Below are positions 1 through 7,930 of a stretch of 64,000 nt of DNA, in pieces. Under the pieces are notes generated by a model that worked only from the letters and a program-made list of their open reading frames with translations, was not told the DNA's origin and did not search any database. Both the position numbers and the translations under genes were made by a program. The first letter of the stretch is position 1; every line of letters starts with the position of its first letter. The stretch lies in NCBI GenBank assembly GCA_016281495.1, contig JAEEIU010000002.1, positions 124,001 to 188,000 of the forward strand. The letters run 5' to 3'. Source of the stretch: Treponema sp. Its GTDB lineage: Bacteria; Spirochaetota; Spirochaetia; Treponematales; Treponemataceae.

Positions 1-240
1 GTTTTGACCGGTGGCGACCATGAAGAAATTCGGAAGTGGCGGCTTCGTAAGAGCCTTCAGAAAACCCTGATGAATCGACCAGATTTGATTCAGACGGCAA
101 GAATGACAGGTACTCTTTCAGAAGAAGCGGAAAAGATGATCGAAGACCTTGCGGAGCATGCAGACTATAAAAATGACCGCAAGCAGCGCCGGAAGCTACG
201 TTCCATTCAGGAAAAGCTAAAGCGGCAAAATGGAGAATAA
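1..240 (+). CDS. trmD: tRNA (guanine-N1)-methyltransferase TrmD, C-terminal end (partial)
   Basis: The first 79 codons of the window are open in frame 1 and end in TAA at 238-240. The start of the gene lies outside the window. The visible piece begins with the hallmark [11 protein letters not shown] segment, followed by a helix containing RPDLI. This is the C-terminal DNA/tRNA-binding helical domain of TrmD, which methylates G37 of tRNAs reading CUN, CCN and CGG codons. The SAM-binding trefoil knot is not included. The gene sits directly upstream of rplS, the standard trmD-rplS pairing. The TrmD stop codon lies 2 bases before the chosen rplS start, so the two are very likely cotranscribed and translationally coupled. 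Confidence 0.94.
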   Translation, partial: VLTGGDHEEIRKWRLRKSLQKTLMNRPDLIQTARMTGTLSEEAEKMIEDLAEHADYKNDRKQRRKLRSIQEKLKRQNGE

Positions 241-241
241 A

Positions 242-718
242 ATGGATCTTATAAAGACTATTGAAGAACAGCAGAAGAAAGCGAATGTTTCTGACTTTAA
301 GGTAGGAGACACTGTTAAGGTTCACTTTGAGATTATCGAAGGAAAGACAAAGCGCATCCAGATTTTTGAAGGTCTGGTAATCTGCTTTAAGAACGAAGGA
401 ATCCGCAAGACATTCACAGTACGCAAGGTAAGCTACGGTGTTGGTGTTGAGCGTGTATTCCCGGTTAACAGCCCGCGCGTAATCAAGGTAGAAATCGTAC
501 GCCCAGGAAAAGTACGCCGCTCAAAGATTTACTACGTACGCGACAAGATCGGTAAGGATGCCAAGATCAAGGAACAGCTTACTCCAAAGGCAAAGGCTCG
601 CGTAGCCCAGGCCAATGCAGTAGCAAACCAGGCATCACAGGCAGAAGCAGCACTCAAGGCCGAAATCAAGGCAGAGACAGCAGCAGAAGCCGCCGCAAAC
701 AAGAACAAGAAGAAATAA
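242..718 (+). CDS. rplS: 50S ribosomal protein L19 with Ala/Lys-rich tail
   Basis: L19 sits at the 30S-50S interface. The ATG at 242 is preferred over the in-frame ATG at 230 because a GGAG box at 232-235 lies at the right distance and the protein then starts [10 protein letters not shown] as in other L19 proteins. The conserved core covers residues 1-112 (VGDTVKVHF near residue 21, [10 protein letters not shown] near 38, and the [11 protein letters not shown] segment near 91). Most L19 proteins are about 115-120 residues long. This one has 158, the extra being a low-complexity tail rich in Ala, Lys, Gln and Glu (residues 113-158). Such basic or alanine-rich tails on ribosomal proteins probably contact rRNA, but no function is shown here. 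Confidence 0.97.
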   Translation: MDLIKTIEEQQKKANVSDFKVGDTVKVHFEIIEGKTKRIQIFEGLVICFKNEGIRKTFTVRKVSYGVGVERVFPVNSPRVIKVEIVRPGKVRRSKIYYVRDKIGKDAKIKEQLTPKAKARVAQANAVANQASQAEAALKAEIKAETAAEAAANKNKKK

Positions 719-731
719 TTTTCTATACTTC

Positions 732-785
732 ATTCAGGCTTGGACGGCATCACGCAGCACACAAACCCCAAGTCCAGGCCTGAAT
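732..785 (+). terminator. Long stem-loop after rplS
   Basis: Positions 732-745 and 772-785 form a 14-bp stem with a single G-T wobble and a 26-base loop, 13 bases after the rplS stop. Only a weak T-rich stretch follows, so it may be an inefficient terminator or a processing or stability hairpin at the end of the trmD-rplS transcript. Confidence 0.5.
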
Positions 786-832
786 TAAATCCCTTCCACA
801 TTTTTTGGCTTTCATAAATCCCCAAAAACACA

Positions 833-861
833 TAGACACAAAATATTTAATCTGATATAAT
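833..861 (+). promoter_or_regulatory. Predicted promoter of tRNA-Leu
   Basis: TAGACA (833-838) and TATAAT (856-861) are separated by exactly 17 bases. The predicted start point is near 868, about 45 bases before the tRNA. Confidence 0.65.
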
Positions 862-913
862 GATTTATCTGAACAATCCGGATGTGTAAACTTGGAGCGT
901 TCGATTTTTTTTC

Positions 914-999
914 GCCGGGATGGTGGAATTGGTAGACACAAGGGACTTAAAATCCCTCGGTTGGTAACAACCGTGCCAGTTCAAGTCTGGTTCCCGGCA
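914..999 (+). tRNA. tRNA-Leu (UAA)
   Basis: This is an 86-nt class II tRNA. The acceptor stem GCCGGGA (914-920) pairs with TCCCGGC (992-998), and the discriminator base is A at 999. The anticodon loop CTTAAAA carries TAA at 948-950, flanked by the AGGGA/TCCCT stem. A long variable arm (CGGTTGGTAACAACCG) and the TTCAAGT T-loop are present. CCA is not encoded. Confidence 0.97.
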
Positions 1000-1004
1000 A
1001 GTTT

Positions 1005-1033
1005 GGGCTGTCCTATTTTGGGCAGCCTCTTTT
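1005..1033 (+). terminator. Rho-independent terminator after tRNA-Leu
   Basis: GGCTG(T)CC at 1006-1013 pairs with GGCAGCC at 1021-1027, followed by TCTTTT. It directly follows the tRNA and runs up to the start of the next ORF. This argues for the ATG at 1044, not the one at 1032, as the next start. Confidence 0.65.
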
Positions 1034-1043
1034 GTATGTGAAT

Positions 1044-2153
1044 ATGGCGGTCAATTCAGTTCAGTTCATTCTTCCACAAAACCTCCAGAATCTCCGTCCG
1101 GGCATAACGCTCTCGGAAGGGTCCCAAGTCTTTGTGCGGGTCCTCTCTGATTCAGCGGACGGAAAGGCCCTTGTATCCCTTATGGGCAACAAGGTGACTG
1201 TACAAAGCCAGGAACCGCTCACCCAGGGACAGGCATTCCCAGCGGCCGTGCATTTACGCTCAGACGGCTCCATAGAACTGACAAAACTCGCCTCCCCTGC
1301 CCCGCAAGCCACGGAATTTAACGGCCAGATGCACGGCATGGAAGCGTTATATGCCCTTTTAGCGTCAGAGGGCTTTGTACCGGATGCCATAAGCGCCCGT
1401 ATTTTTCAATTCATGTACCAGTCGGGGATAAAAATCAACTCCTCAATAATGCAGAAAGCCCGTGCCATAGCATCACGTTTTCCCGGAAAAGAAGAAAAAG
1501 CCGCGGAAATTGCAGCCCTATTGCTTGAGGAAGGAATTGACCCCAGCGACAGTGCAATCCAGGCATTGATGGACATGTTCGGCGGCCAGCATAATCCCCA
1601 GAACAGCAAGGAGCAGCAGAACCAACAGGAATCAGGGGACAACAGAGGAGAATCTGAACTGGGCTTCCTTGAAAAACTCTATGGAAGATCGATTCCAGAC
1701 AAAGCAGGACTTTTAACCTACCTTAACCAGGTAAGCCGTGGCAGACACCATTGGATTTTTCTGCCTTTTGAATGGGATGTTCCGGTACAGGAAAAAGAGG
1801 AAAATTCACCCCAGGACACCGAAAAAGCCAGTGCAGACGGCATGATAAGGCTTTTAATCGATACGGAGGAGCATAAACTAAAAAAAATTCAAATAAATTG
1901 CCAAACAGACGTGACAAATTATTTTTTTGTGCTATACTATAATAGTATAAGCAATGAGAAGGAAGTTCGGTTCTTTACATTACCGCCGCTTTTGCCTTCT
2001 GCAGTCAAAGCCGAAGAATTGCGGCTCGGAGGTTTCTTTAGCTCCGGCATGAGCGATAACAAACCTGTGACTGTAACCTATTCCGACTCAGCTTACTTCG
2101 ACGGGCTGTGCGTCACAAACGAGGCACCGCTCATCATACAAGAAAAGATATGA
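1044..2153 (+). CDS. YlqG-like protein, possible flagellar export partner
   Basis: The protein has 369 residues, begins MAVNSVQFILPQ, and has no signal peptide or membrane segment. The N-terminal part (about 1-180) is predicted globular. A Gln/Asn/Ser-rich linker follows near residues 190-210, then a second folded part ending at the stop. I do not recognise a named domain. Its place between rplS and an FlhB-like gene matches B. subtilis ylqG-ylqH, and FliK-type proteins often pair with FlhB. A role with the FlhB-like protein is therefore plausible but inferred from context only. The TGA at 2151-2153 overlaps the downstream ATG (ATGA), so the pair is translationally coupled. An AT-rich promoter-like site lies inside the gene near 1911-1949. 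Confidence 0.7.
   Translation: MAVNSVQFILPQNLQNLRPGITLSEGSQVFVRVLSDSADGKALVSLMGNKVTVQSQEPLTQGQAFPAAVHLRSDGSIELTKLASPAPQATEFNGQMHGMEALYALLASEGFVPDAISARIFQFMYQSGIKINSSIMQKARAIASRFPGKEEKAAEIAALLLEEGIDPSDSAIQALMDMFGGQHNPQNSKEQQNQQESGDNRGESELGFLEKLYGRSIPDKAGLLTYLNQVSRGRHHWIFLPFEWDVPVQEKEENSPQDTEKASADGMIRLLIDTEEHKLKKIQINCQTDVTNYFFVLYYNSISNEKEVRFFTLPPLLPSAVKAEELRLGGFFSSGMSDNKPVTVTYSDSAYFDGLCVTNEAPLIIQEKI
1911..1949 (+). promoter_or_regulatory. Possible internal promoter with palindrome
   Basis: GTGACA (1911-1916), 16 bases, then TATACT (1933-1938), followed by an overlapping TATAAT (1938-1943). The -10 region lies in an inverted repeat, TATACTA-TAA-TAGTATA (1933-1949). It sits inside the YlqG-like gene, about 200 bases before the FlhB-like start, and could drive the downstream genes separately. 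Confidence 0.35.
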
Positions 2154-2428
2154 CCGAATTAAAGAATCTGTCTGCAGTTGCCCTGAAATACCCACTGGAT
2201 GCACAGGCCCCCTTGATTGCGGCAAAGGAACGTGGGCGTCTTGCCAAGCGTATGATCGAGATTGCAGAAGAAAATGAGATTCCAGTCATAGAAGATGACA
2301 TTCTGGAAAATGTCCTGTCGATTCAGGATGTAGGCCAGTGTATTCCCGAGGAAACATGGGAAGCCGTGGCCTCCATTTTCGCATATATTATAAAAGTGGA
2401 GCAACAAAATGCCTTTAACAAGAATTAA
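2150..2428 (+). CDS. FlhB-like C-terminal domain protein (YlqH/FlhB2 type)
   Basis: This 92-residue protein matches the cytoplasmic C-terminal domain of FlhB, the flagellar type III export switch protein. AVALKYPLDAQAPLIAAK, RLAKRMIEIAEENEIPVIED and QDVGQCIPEETWEAVASIFAYI follow the FlhB_CC pattern in order. The membrane part is missing and the NPTH autocleavage motif is absent. The protein starts just where the FlhB cleavage product would begin. Similar free-standing copies (YlqH in Bacillus) occur beside ylqG and rplS in other phyla. The ATG at 2150 is chosen because it overlaps the upstream stop as ATGA. An open frame extends farther upstream but lies inside the previous gene. Its end overlaps the next gene by 20 bases. 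Confidence 0.85.
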   Translation: MTELKNLSAVALKYPLDAQAPLIAAKERGRLAKRMIEIAEENEIPVIEDDILENVLSIQDVGQCIPEETWEAVASIFAYIIKVEQQNAFNKN

Positions 2429-2687
2429 ATGTACGGATATCACAGAAGGTGTAAGTTATTCTTCCCCAGTCTTTTTTGACGACGGAAAGAACATGTTTTT
2501 GGCACCTCATCAGACAGCTAAAAAATATCACATAAAAGCCCTTACCCGCTGGAGAGTACCGTTTTTGGTCACCGCAGGCCACCAGGAGCTTAAGTCTCAG
2601 GTACAGAACGAAAGTCCCGCAGCCGAACTGGAAACCGTAGAGGATTTCCTTGATGTGGAAGAAATAGAAGAGGTGGAGGAGCTTTAG
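2409..2687 (+). CDS. Small conserved hypothetical, HD-GYP N-terminal-like
   Basis: This is a 92-residue soluble protein. Residues 1-57 (IKCTDITEGVSYSSPVFFDD, then IKALTRWRVPFLVTAG) resemble the short beta-rich module found ahead of HD-GYP or HDOD phosphodiesterase domains in spirochaetes. No HD domain follows. The rest is an acidic Glu/Val tail ending in EEIEEVEEL. The start is supported by GTGGAG seven bases upstream, inside the end of the FlhB-like gene. Cotranscription with its neighbours is clear. The function is unknown, and the similarity is by eye. Confidence 0.75.
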   Translation: MPLTRIKCTDITEGVSYSSPVFFDDGKNMFLAPHQTAKKYHIKALTRWRVPFLVTAGHQELKSQVQNESPAAELETVEDFLDVEEIEEVEEL

Positions 2688-2693
2688 GCCCCA

Positions 2694-3065
2694 GTGACAG
2701 CCGCAACAAAATCAACAGCCCAAAAAGGCCGAGAAGGAGAAGAAAAGGCTGTCTCCTACCTTGAATCAAAAGGTTACACAATCCAAGACCGCAATTTCCG
2801 CATAAGGGGTGGAGAAATAGACATTATCGCCACCAAGGATGATATACTAGTATTTGTAGAAGTAAAATCCCTGCCCAACGGGAACACGGAAATTTTGTCC
2901 CACGAATTAAACTTCCGTAAACAGCAAAAGATAATCGAAACAGCTAAATTTTACCTGGAAAAATATCGACAATATAATAGCAGGGTCATCAGATTCGATG
3001 TTCTTGCCATAGATGTTCCGGGACTGGAGCCGGTACACCACATTGTAAACGCTTTTTCGGAGTAA
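2694..3065 (+). CDS. yraN: UPF0102/YraN family endonuclease-like protein
   Basis: The protein has 123 residues and shows the full YraN pattern: KGREGEEKAVSYLESKGY, then RNFRIRGGEIDIIA, then VFVEVKS, then RFDVLAID near the end. The E-x-D and E-V-K residues correspond to the PD-(D/E)xK nuclease core typical of the Holliday-junction-resolvase-like superfamily. YraN proteins commonly sit near rnhB, rplS and trmD, which fits. The start is GTG at 2694, with a rather distant GGAGG near 2673. The length is normal for the family. The cellular role of YraN is not well established. Confidence 0.92.
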   Translation: MTAATKSTAQKGREGEEKAVSYLESKGYTIQDRNFRIRGGEIDIIATKDDILVFVEVKSLPNGNTEILSHELNFRKQQKIIETAKFYLEKYRQYNSRVIRFDVLAIDVPGLEPVHHIVNAFSE

Positions 3066-3073
3066 TATACACT

Positions 3074-3250
3074 ATGCCGGTTTCAAAGAATGCTTCATCT
3101 CAGTTAATCAATCAGCGAATAAAGGAATTGCAGATTAAAATCCAGGACGAAAAATACATATCTTATGCAGTTGAAAGAATAGCACTTATAGTCAGCCGCC
3201 AGTTAGTTGAAAAAAGAAATGGAAACCGCAGCCCTGAAAAATTGTATTAA
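3074..3250 (+). CDS. Small hypothetical protein, 58 residues
   Basis: The ORF runs from ATG 3074 to TAA 3248-3250, eight bases after yraN, with GGAG at 3059-3062 as a possible ribosome site. The translated protein begins MPVSKNASSQLINQRIKELQ and contains a predicted helix (YAVERIALIVSRQLVEKR). It has no signal or membrane segment. Its place in a tight same-strand run and its coherent amphipathic composition support it as real. No family is recognised. Confidence 0.55.
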   Translation: MPVSKNASSQLINQRIKELQIKIQDEKYISYAVERIALIVSRQLVEKRNGNRSPEKLY

Positions 3251-3294
3251 AGCAAAAATGAGTACTAGAAATAAAACGGCATTTAAAGTAGAAT

Positions 3295-3777
3295 ATGGGC
3301 ATGAATAGAGACAAGCGTGCCAAAAGACATAACAATAAAAACAACCAGCAGAACAAAAAAGAATACAGGGACAGAAGCGAATCTTCACCCAAACATTCCC
3401 AGTTCCGCCCACATCAGGCTGTAAGTCCCCAGCAGATTCAGGAAGAGGACCGTGCCATAGCCGAATACAAGGCAAGCCATCAGATTGTATGTCCAAAATG
3501 CGGCAAAACAATAATCGATATGTCATCAGCTATACAGGACAAAAGCGGAAGCCCGATTCATTTTGAATGTGCCATGGAAATGGTAAGCGCAAACGAACAT
3601 CTTGATAACGGAGACAAAATCGCATATATCGGTCAGGGAAGGTTTGCTGTCCTGAATTATCCGAATATCCGTGATGTCCGCCACTTTAGCATAAAGAAAA
3701 TAATCGAATGGGAAGACAGAGGCGAAAGGGCAGCCTGGCGTGATGAAATGGCAGACCTGTTTTCTCAAGTACGATAG
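3295..3777 (+). CDS. Basic protein with C-x2-C / H-x2-C zinc site
   Basis: The protein has 160 residues. Residues 1-50 are very basic and Asn/Gln-rich and look disordered. Residues 63-92 hold CPKC (C66, C69) and HFEC (H89, C92), spaced like a small treble-clef or zinc-ribbon site. The remainder (VSANEHLDNGDKIAYIGQGR, then IIEWEDRGERAAWRDEM) is predicted alpha/beta. The layout suggests a nucleic-acid- or ribosome-associated spirochaetal protein, but no family is recognised. ATG 3295 and ATG 3301 are both possible starts, and neither has a strong ribosome site. It closes the run of small genes before the cimA promoter. Confidence 0.75.
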   Translation: MGMNRDKRAKRHNNKNNQQNKKEYRDRSESSPKHSQFRPHQAVSPQQIQEEDRAIAEYKASHQIVCPKCGKTIIDMSSAIQDKSGSPIHFECAMEMVSANEHLDNGDKIAYIGQGRFAVLNYPNIRDVRHFSIKKIIEWEDRGERAAWRDEMADLFSQVR

Positions 3778-3801
3778 CAAAACTCATAAAAATCAGTTTG
3801 C

Positions 3802-3831
3802 TTTACATACAACCCTCTTTTAGGGTATAAT
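3802..3831 (+). promoter_or_regulatory. Predicted promoter of cimA-leuB
   Basis: TTTACA (3802-3807), an 18-base spacer, and TATAAT (3826-3831). The predicted start is near 3838, giving a leader of about 28 bases with GGAGG at 3856-3860 before the cimA ATG. Confidence 0.65.
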
Positions 3832-3865
3832 GACCCGATTATCAAAAAGCGCAACGGAGGAAATC

Positions 3866-5461
3866 ATGACTTCTATTGATGTATTAGACTCAACTTTAAG
3901 AGACGGTTCTCAAGGAGAAGGAATTTCCTATTCTGTTCAAGACAAAATCCACATCGTTCAGGCACTTGATGAGCTGGGCGTAAAATACATAGAGGCAGGA
4001 AACCCCGGAAGCAATCCCAAGGACATGGAGTTTTTCCAAAAGGCAAAGGAACTCAAGCTCAAGAATGCAAGGCTTGTAGCATTCGGTTCAACAAGGCGCA
4101 AGGATTCGTCCTGTGCGGAAGATGCAAACCTCCAGAGCCTCCTTTCTGCGGATACCGAGGATGTCGTAATCTTTGGAAAAAGCTGGGATTTTCAGGTTAC
4201 GGAAGTACTGCACGCTACCCTAAAGGAAAACCTGGACATGATCCGGGACACATGCGAATACCTTACCAAACGCGGAAAAAACGTAATCTACGATGCCGAA
4301 CACTTTTTCACAGGCTACCAGAAAAACAAGGACTATGCGCTGCAGTCTCTTAAGGCGGCTGTAGAAGGCGGTGCAACAGTCCTATGCCTGTGCGAGACAA
4401 AGGGCGGCTGCATGATGGATGACCTCAAGGAAGCTGTTGAAACTGTTGTCGGAGAATTCGGTCAGGCAGTAAAAATCGGAATCCACACCCACAACGATTC
4501 TGGCCTGGCAGTTGCCAATTCTCTTGTTGCGGTAAAGGCCGGAGCAACACATGTTCAGGGAGTTTTGCTTGGATTCGGTGAACGCACTGGTAACGCAAAC
4601 CTTTCTACGATAATCGCAGACCTTCAGCTTAAGATGGGATACAAATGCATCCCGGAAGAAAACATAAAGGAACTTACCCCAATCTGCAAGCGTGTTGCCG
4701 AAATCACAAACATAACACTTGGAGCGGGACTTCCCTTTGTAGGTAAAAATGCATTTGCACACAAGGCGGGAATGCACATCGATGCCGTACTCAAAAATCC
4801 TGTGGCATACGAACACATCAATCCGGAAACAGTCGGAAACGAAAGGGTGTTCCTGATGAGTGAAGTCGCAGGCCGTGCAATGATAATCGAAAAGATCAAC
4901 AAGTTTGACCCTTCAATCAAAAAGTCAGATCCTGTTGTTGCAGACATAATCAAGGAAGTAAAGGAAAAAGAGCATCAGGGTTACCAGTACGAGGGAGCAG
5001 ACGCAAGTTTTGATCTTCTGGTACGTAAAGCCATCGGAAAATACCAGCCGTTCTTTAAGCTGCATTATTACAAGACCAGCGGGGAAATCCCACTTATAGA
5101 AGACGGACTCTACGCATTTGCACAGGTAAAGATTGCAGTTGACGACCACCTGGAGGTTGCCGCAGGAGAAGGAAACGGTCCTGTTAACGCATTGGACAAC
5201 GCTTTGCGTTCAGCATTAAAAAACATTTACCCGAATGTCACACAGATACGCCTTACAGACTACAAGGTACGTGTTCTTGACGGAAAGAGTGCAACAGCCA
5301 GCCGTGTCCGCGTATTGATCGAAAGCTCAGACGGAATAGACCGGTGGAGTACGATTGGTGTCAGCTGTGACGTTGTTGAAGCCTCATGGATGGCACTGGT
5401 GGATTCATTTGAATACAAGCTCATAAAGGACATTGAGCGTAAATATCAGAAATTAATTTAA
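3866..5461 (+). CDS. cimA: Citramalate synthase (CimA type)
   Basis: The enzyme condenses pyruvate and acetyl-CoA to (R)-citramalate, the first step of threonine-independent isoleucine synthesis. At 531 residues it has the DRE-TIM barrel (DSTLRDGSQGEG at residues 6-17, the HTHNDSG metal motif in the barrel, and FAHKAGMHIDAV in the linker) and a LeuA-type regulatory domain at the C-terminus (from about residue 395). The overall pattern, with an SWDFQVTEVL segment and a long DAEHFFTGY stretch, fits the CimA subfamily (TIGR00977) better than LeuA. The start at 3866 follows GGAGG at 3856-3860. An upstream in-frame ATG at 3830 overlaps the -10 box and is rejected. It forms an operon with leuB. Confidence 0.92.
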   Translation: MTSIDVLDSTLRDGSQGEGISYSVQDKIHIVQALDELGVKYIEAGNPGSNPKDMEFFQKAKELKLKNARLVAFGSTRRKDSSCAEDANLQSLLSADTEDVVIFGKSWDFQVTEVLHATLKENLDMIRDTCEYLTKRGKNVIYDAEHFFTGYQKNKDYALQSLKAAVEGGATVLCLCETKGGCMMDDLKEAVETVVGEFGQAVKIGIHTHNDSGLAVANSLVAVKAGATHVQGVLLGFGERTGNANLSTIIADLQLKMGYKCIPEENIKELTPICKRVAEITNITLGAGLPFVGKNAFAHKAGMHIDAVLKNPVAYEHINPETVGNERVFLMSEVAGRAMIIEKINKFDPSIKKSDPVVADIIKEVKEKEHQGYQYEGADASFDLLVRKAIGKYQPFFKLHYYKTSGEIPLIEDGLYAFAQVKIAVDDHLEVAAGEGNGPVNALDNALRSALKNIYPNVTQIRLTDYKVRVLDGKSATASRVRVLIESSDGIDRWSTIGVSCDVVEASWMALVDSFEYKLIKDIERKYQKLI

Positions 5462-5476
5462 CTATAGGAGTTGGAT

Positions 5477-6571
5477 ATGGAAAAAAATATCGCCCTGATT
5501 CCAGGAGACGGAATCGGACCTGATGTAGTGGCAGAAGCTGTAAAGGTTTTGGATGCCGTTGCAAAGAAATTCGGACACAAATGGAATTACACTTCAGTAA
5601 TCGCTGGTGGTGCCGCTATCGACAAGTGGGGAAAACCGCTTCCTCAGGACCAGCTTGACATATGTCTTAACAGTGACGCAGTTCTTCTTGGCGCCGTTGG
5701 TGGACCAAAGTGGGACGACGTTGCCCCGGAAATCCGCCCGGAAAAGGCACTTCTTGGCCTCCGTGGTGGAATGAAGGTATACGCAAACCTCCGCCCAGCA
5801 GTAATGTGGAAGCAGCTCAAGGCCGCATGTCCGCTCAAGGATGAGATCGTAGGTGAAGGCTTGGACATCCTCGTTGTACGCGAGCTTACAGGTGGAATCT
5901 ACTTCGGCGACAGGGGAACCTCAGAAGACGGAAAAACCGCATGGGACACAGAGAAATACACATGGCCGGAAATTGAACGCATCGTGCGCATGGGATTTGA
6001 ATTTGCAAAGAACCGCCAGAAGCATCTTACAGTCGTAGACAAGGCAAACATCCTTAACTCAAGCCGCCTGTGGAGAAAAGTAGCCGAGACAGTTCACGCC
6101 GACTATCCTGACGTAACGCTGGACTTCCTGTACATAGACAATGCCGCCATGCAGATGGTAAGGGCACCAAGGCAGTTCGACGTAATCGCAACAAGCAACA
6201 TGTTTGGAGACATCCTTACAGACGAGGCATCCCAGGTAACAGGCTCAATCGGAATGCTGGCATCCGCTTCTTTGGGAGACGGAAAAGGCCCAGGCCTCTA
6301 CGAGCCGATCCACGGTTCAGCCCCGGACATCGCCGGAAAAGACCTCGCCAACCCGCTTGCCACAATCCTTTCCGCAGCCATGCTCCTACGCTACAGCTTC
6401 AACCTAGAAACAGAAGCCAAAGCCATAGAGTCAGCAGTTAACGCAGTCCTTGACGACGGTTGGAGAACAGGCGACATAGCAGGCAAAGACATCCAGACCG
6501 TAAAAGACGCCGGCAAACTCGTCGGCACCAAGAAAATGGGCGAACTGGTAGTCGAGTATTTGAATAAATAG
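5477..6571 (+). CDS. leuB: 3-isopropylmalate / methylmalate dehydrogenase
   Basis: The protein has 364 residues. LeuB oxidatively decarboxylates 3-isopropylmalate in leucine synthesis and, in the citramalate route, erythro-3-methylmalate to 2-oxobutanoate. Conserved segments are ALIPGDGIGPDVV at the N-terminus, VRELTGGIYFG, DKANIL, then DIATSN-type FDVIATSNMFGDILTDEAS, and the NAD-site GLYEPIHGSAPDIAGK. Length and order are normal. ATG 5477 is chosen because GGAG at 5467-5470 lies six bases upstream. The in-frame TTG at 5471 has no such support. It directly follows cimA (15-base gap). No leuC or leuD is in this window. Confidence 0.96.
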   Translation: MEKNIALIPGDGIGPDVVAEAVKVLDAVAKKFGHKWNYTSVIAGGAAIDKWGKPLPQDQLDICLNSDAVLLGAVGGPKWDDVAPEIRPEKALLGLRGGMKVYANLRPAVMWKQLKAACPLKDEIVGEGLDILVVRELTGGIYFGDRGTSEDGKTAWDTEKYTWPEIERIVRMGFEFAKNRQKHLTVVDKANILNSSRLWRKVAETVHADYPDVTLDFLYIDNAAMQMVRAPRQFDVIATSNMFGDILTDEASQVTGSIGMLASASLGDGKGPGLYEPIHGSAPDIAGKDLANPLATILSAAMLLRYSFNLETEAKAIESAVNAVLDDGWRTGDIAGKDIQTVKDAGKLVGTKKMGELVVEYLNK

Positions 6572-6654
6572 GATTCTTCTTCCTTAACTCTATGATGAGG
6601 GAGAAATAATGGAGCAAATGTCGAGTTCTGTTATTTGAAACTAAAATTGGCGGA

Positions 6655-6747
6655 AGCGAGAGGCTGAACCGAAAAAAATCTGCACAAGCGAAGCGCGGAT
6701 TATGCAACGAAGTTTCCAGCAAGCCTTTTTTCGGGGCAGATCTCGCT
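6655..6747. repeat. Imperfect inverted repeat between leuB and the SPOR gene
   Basis: An arm beginning AGCGAGA and ending CCGAAAAAA (6655-6677) is mirrored by TTTTTTCGG to TCTCGCT (6726-6747), with CTG/CAG also matching inside. A second hairpin (AATCTGC with GCGGATT) lies within. It sits between two convergent genes and could work as a two-way terminator or be a small mobile repeat. The other sequence at 6572-6789 shows no ORF. Confidence 0.5.
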
Positions 6748-6789
6748 GGGAGCCAGTTTACATCAATTTGGCATTATTCGGCGTTTGTT

Positions 6790-7863
6790 CTAGTATTCTA
6801 CAGGGTAGCAATCAAAACCTGCTGCCCGGAGTTTCTTTCCCATTGTACCGTCTTTATTCTCGTCAACAACAACGATATAGTATGTTGTACCTGAGGCACG
6901 GGTCTCCGTGTAGCTGTAGGCTGTAAATCCCTTGGCCTTTAAATCCTTGATGAGTATATCCGCATTATCCTTGTTCCTGAAAAGGCCCAGCTGTTCACGC
7001 ACCTTTTTTGCACTTGAACCCTGACTTTCCTTTGTTGTGGAAGCATTTGACTTGGATGTAGTTGAACCAGAGCTTCCTGACTTGGCGGAAGAAGTGGATG
7101 AACTTGAACTTCCCGTGCTCTTGGAAGAAGATGAGCCTGATGAACTTGAGGCTGTGACCTCTGCCTCGGATACCGCACGCGGCACAAAATACCAGAACGG
7201 AACAGAAAGCACATTCACATTCCCCTTTACGATGCCAGCCTCCGGACTGTTGGGATACTTTTTCTTGAGTGTTTCACCATATTGGTTCTGCCCGGTTATA
7301 TACCATAGAGTAAGAAGGACGGCTGGACGCACGCTGATCATCTGCTCACTTTCGGCATAAACCTTAAGGGTGGCAACCGACCCGGATGTCTCTGCGACAT
7401 TTTTGGCACGGCACAAATCTGACCACACGGAATAAAGGTTTACATGTGCCAGTATCTCTGCATTTTTTGAAGAACGTACGGAACTGTTCAGGTAGGATTC
7501 GGCGGTTGAATAATCACCGCAATTCAGGCTGCACCTTACCGCATCAATTACAATCTGCTCTGTTGTAACCTTGGGCATCCCCTTTGCATCTCCGGCGGCA
7601 ATACCGGCTGCCTTGGCATAAGAAGAAGATGCCTCCTCATAAAGGCCTGTCAATTCCTCCAGTGTGGCCACAAAGTAATAGAGCGAACGCTTGTCTGCGT
7701 CACTTGCAGCATTTTTTATGGATGAATGAATGTATGAAATGGACTCGTCCACAGACTTTTTCTGCATGGCCTGAGCCTTGATGTCCTGTGCGGAAGAAAG
7801 CGCAAAAAGAGGAGATGCAGCAAAAAACAAGGTGAATCCCAAAAAAAATCCAGATAGTTTCAT
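6790..7863 (-). CDS. Secreted SPOR-domain protein
   Basis: The protein has 357 residues. A signal peptide is evident (KLSGFFLGFTLFFAASPLFA, cleavage near residue 21). Residues 25-215 form repeated helices of TPR/Sel1-like character (ALEELTGLYEEASSSYAKAA type). Residues 235-280 are a Ser/Thr/Gly/Lys-rich flexible linker. The last 75 residues are a SPOR domain (VREQLGLFRNKDNADILIKD, then TYYIVVVDEN), which binds denuded glycan strands of peptidoglycan at division sites. The protein is therefore probably periplasmic and attached to the cell wall, perhaps at septa. It is not a standard DamX or FtsN. The downstream LapA-like gene is separate (67-base gap). Confidence 0.85.
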   Translation of the reverse strand: MKLSGFFLGFTLFFAASPLFALSSAQDIKAQAMQKKSVDESISYIHSSIKNAASDADKRSLYYFVATLEELTGLYEEASSSYAKAAGIAAGDAKGMPKVTTEQIVIDAVRCSLNCGDYSTAESYLNSSVRSSKNAEILAHVNLYSVWSDLCRAKNVAETSGSVATLKVYAESEQMISVRPAVLLTLWYITGQNQYGETLKKKYPNSPEAGIVKGNVNVLSVPFWYFVPRAVSEAEVTASSSSGSSSSKSTGSSSSSTSSAKSGSSGSTTSKSNASTTKESQGSSAKKVREQLGLFRNKDNADILIKDLKAKGFTAYSYTETRASGTTYYIVVVDENKDGTMGKKLRAAGFDCYPVEY

Positions 7864-7930
7864 ACATAGATTTTCGGCAAAAAGAGCAGTCTACTGAAAT
7901 TATGAATTATGCATTATTAATTCTGCATTA

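Noticed and set aside
750-941. 63-residue minus-strand frame near tRNA-Leu
   Set aside because: It covers the rplS stem-loop and the tRNA promoter and enters the tRNA. No ribosome site.
6702-6926. 74-residue plus-strand frame after leuB
   Set aside because: It begins inside the inverted repeat and runs antisense into the SPOR gene.
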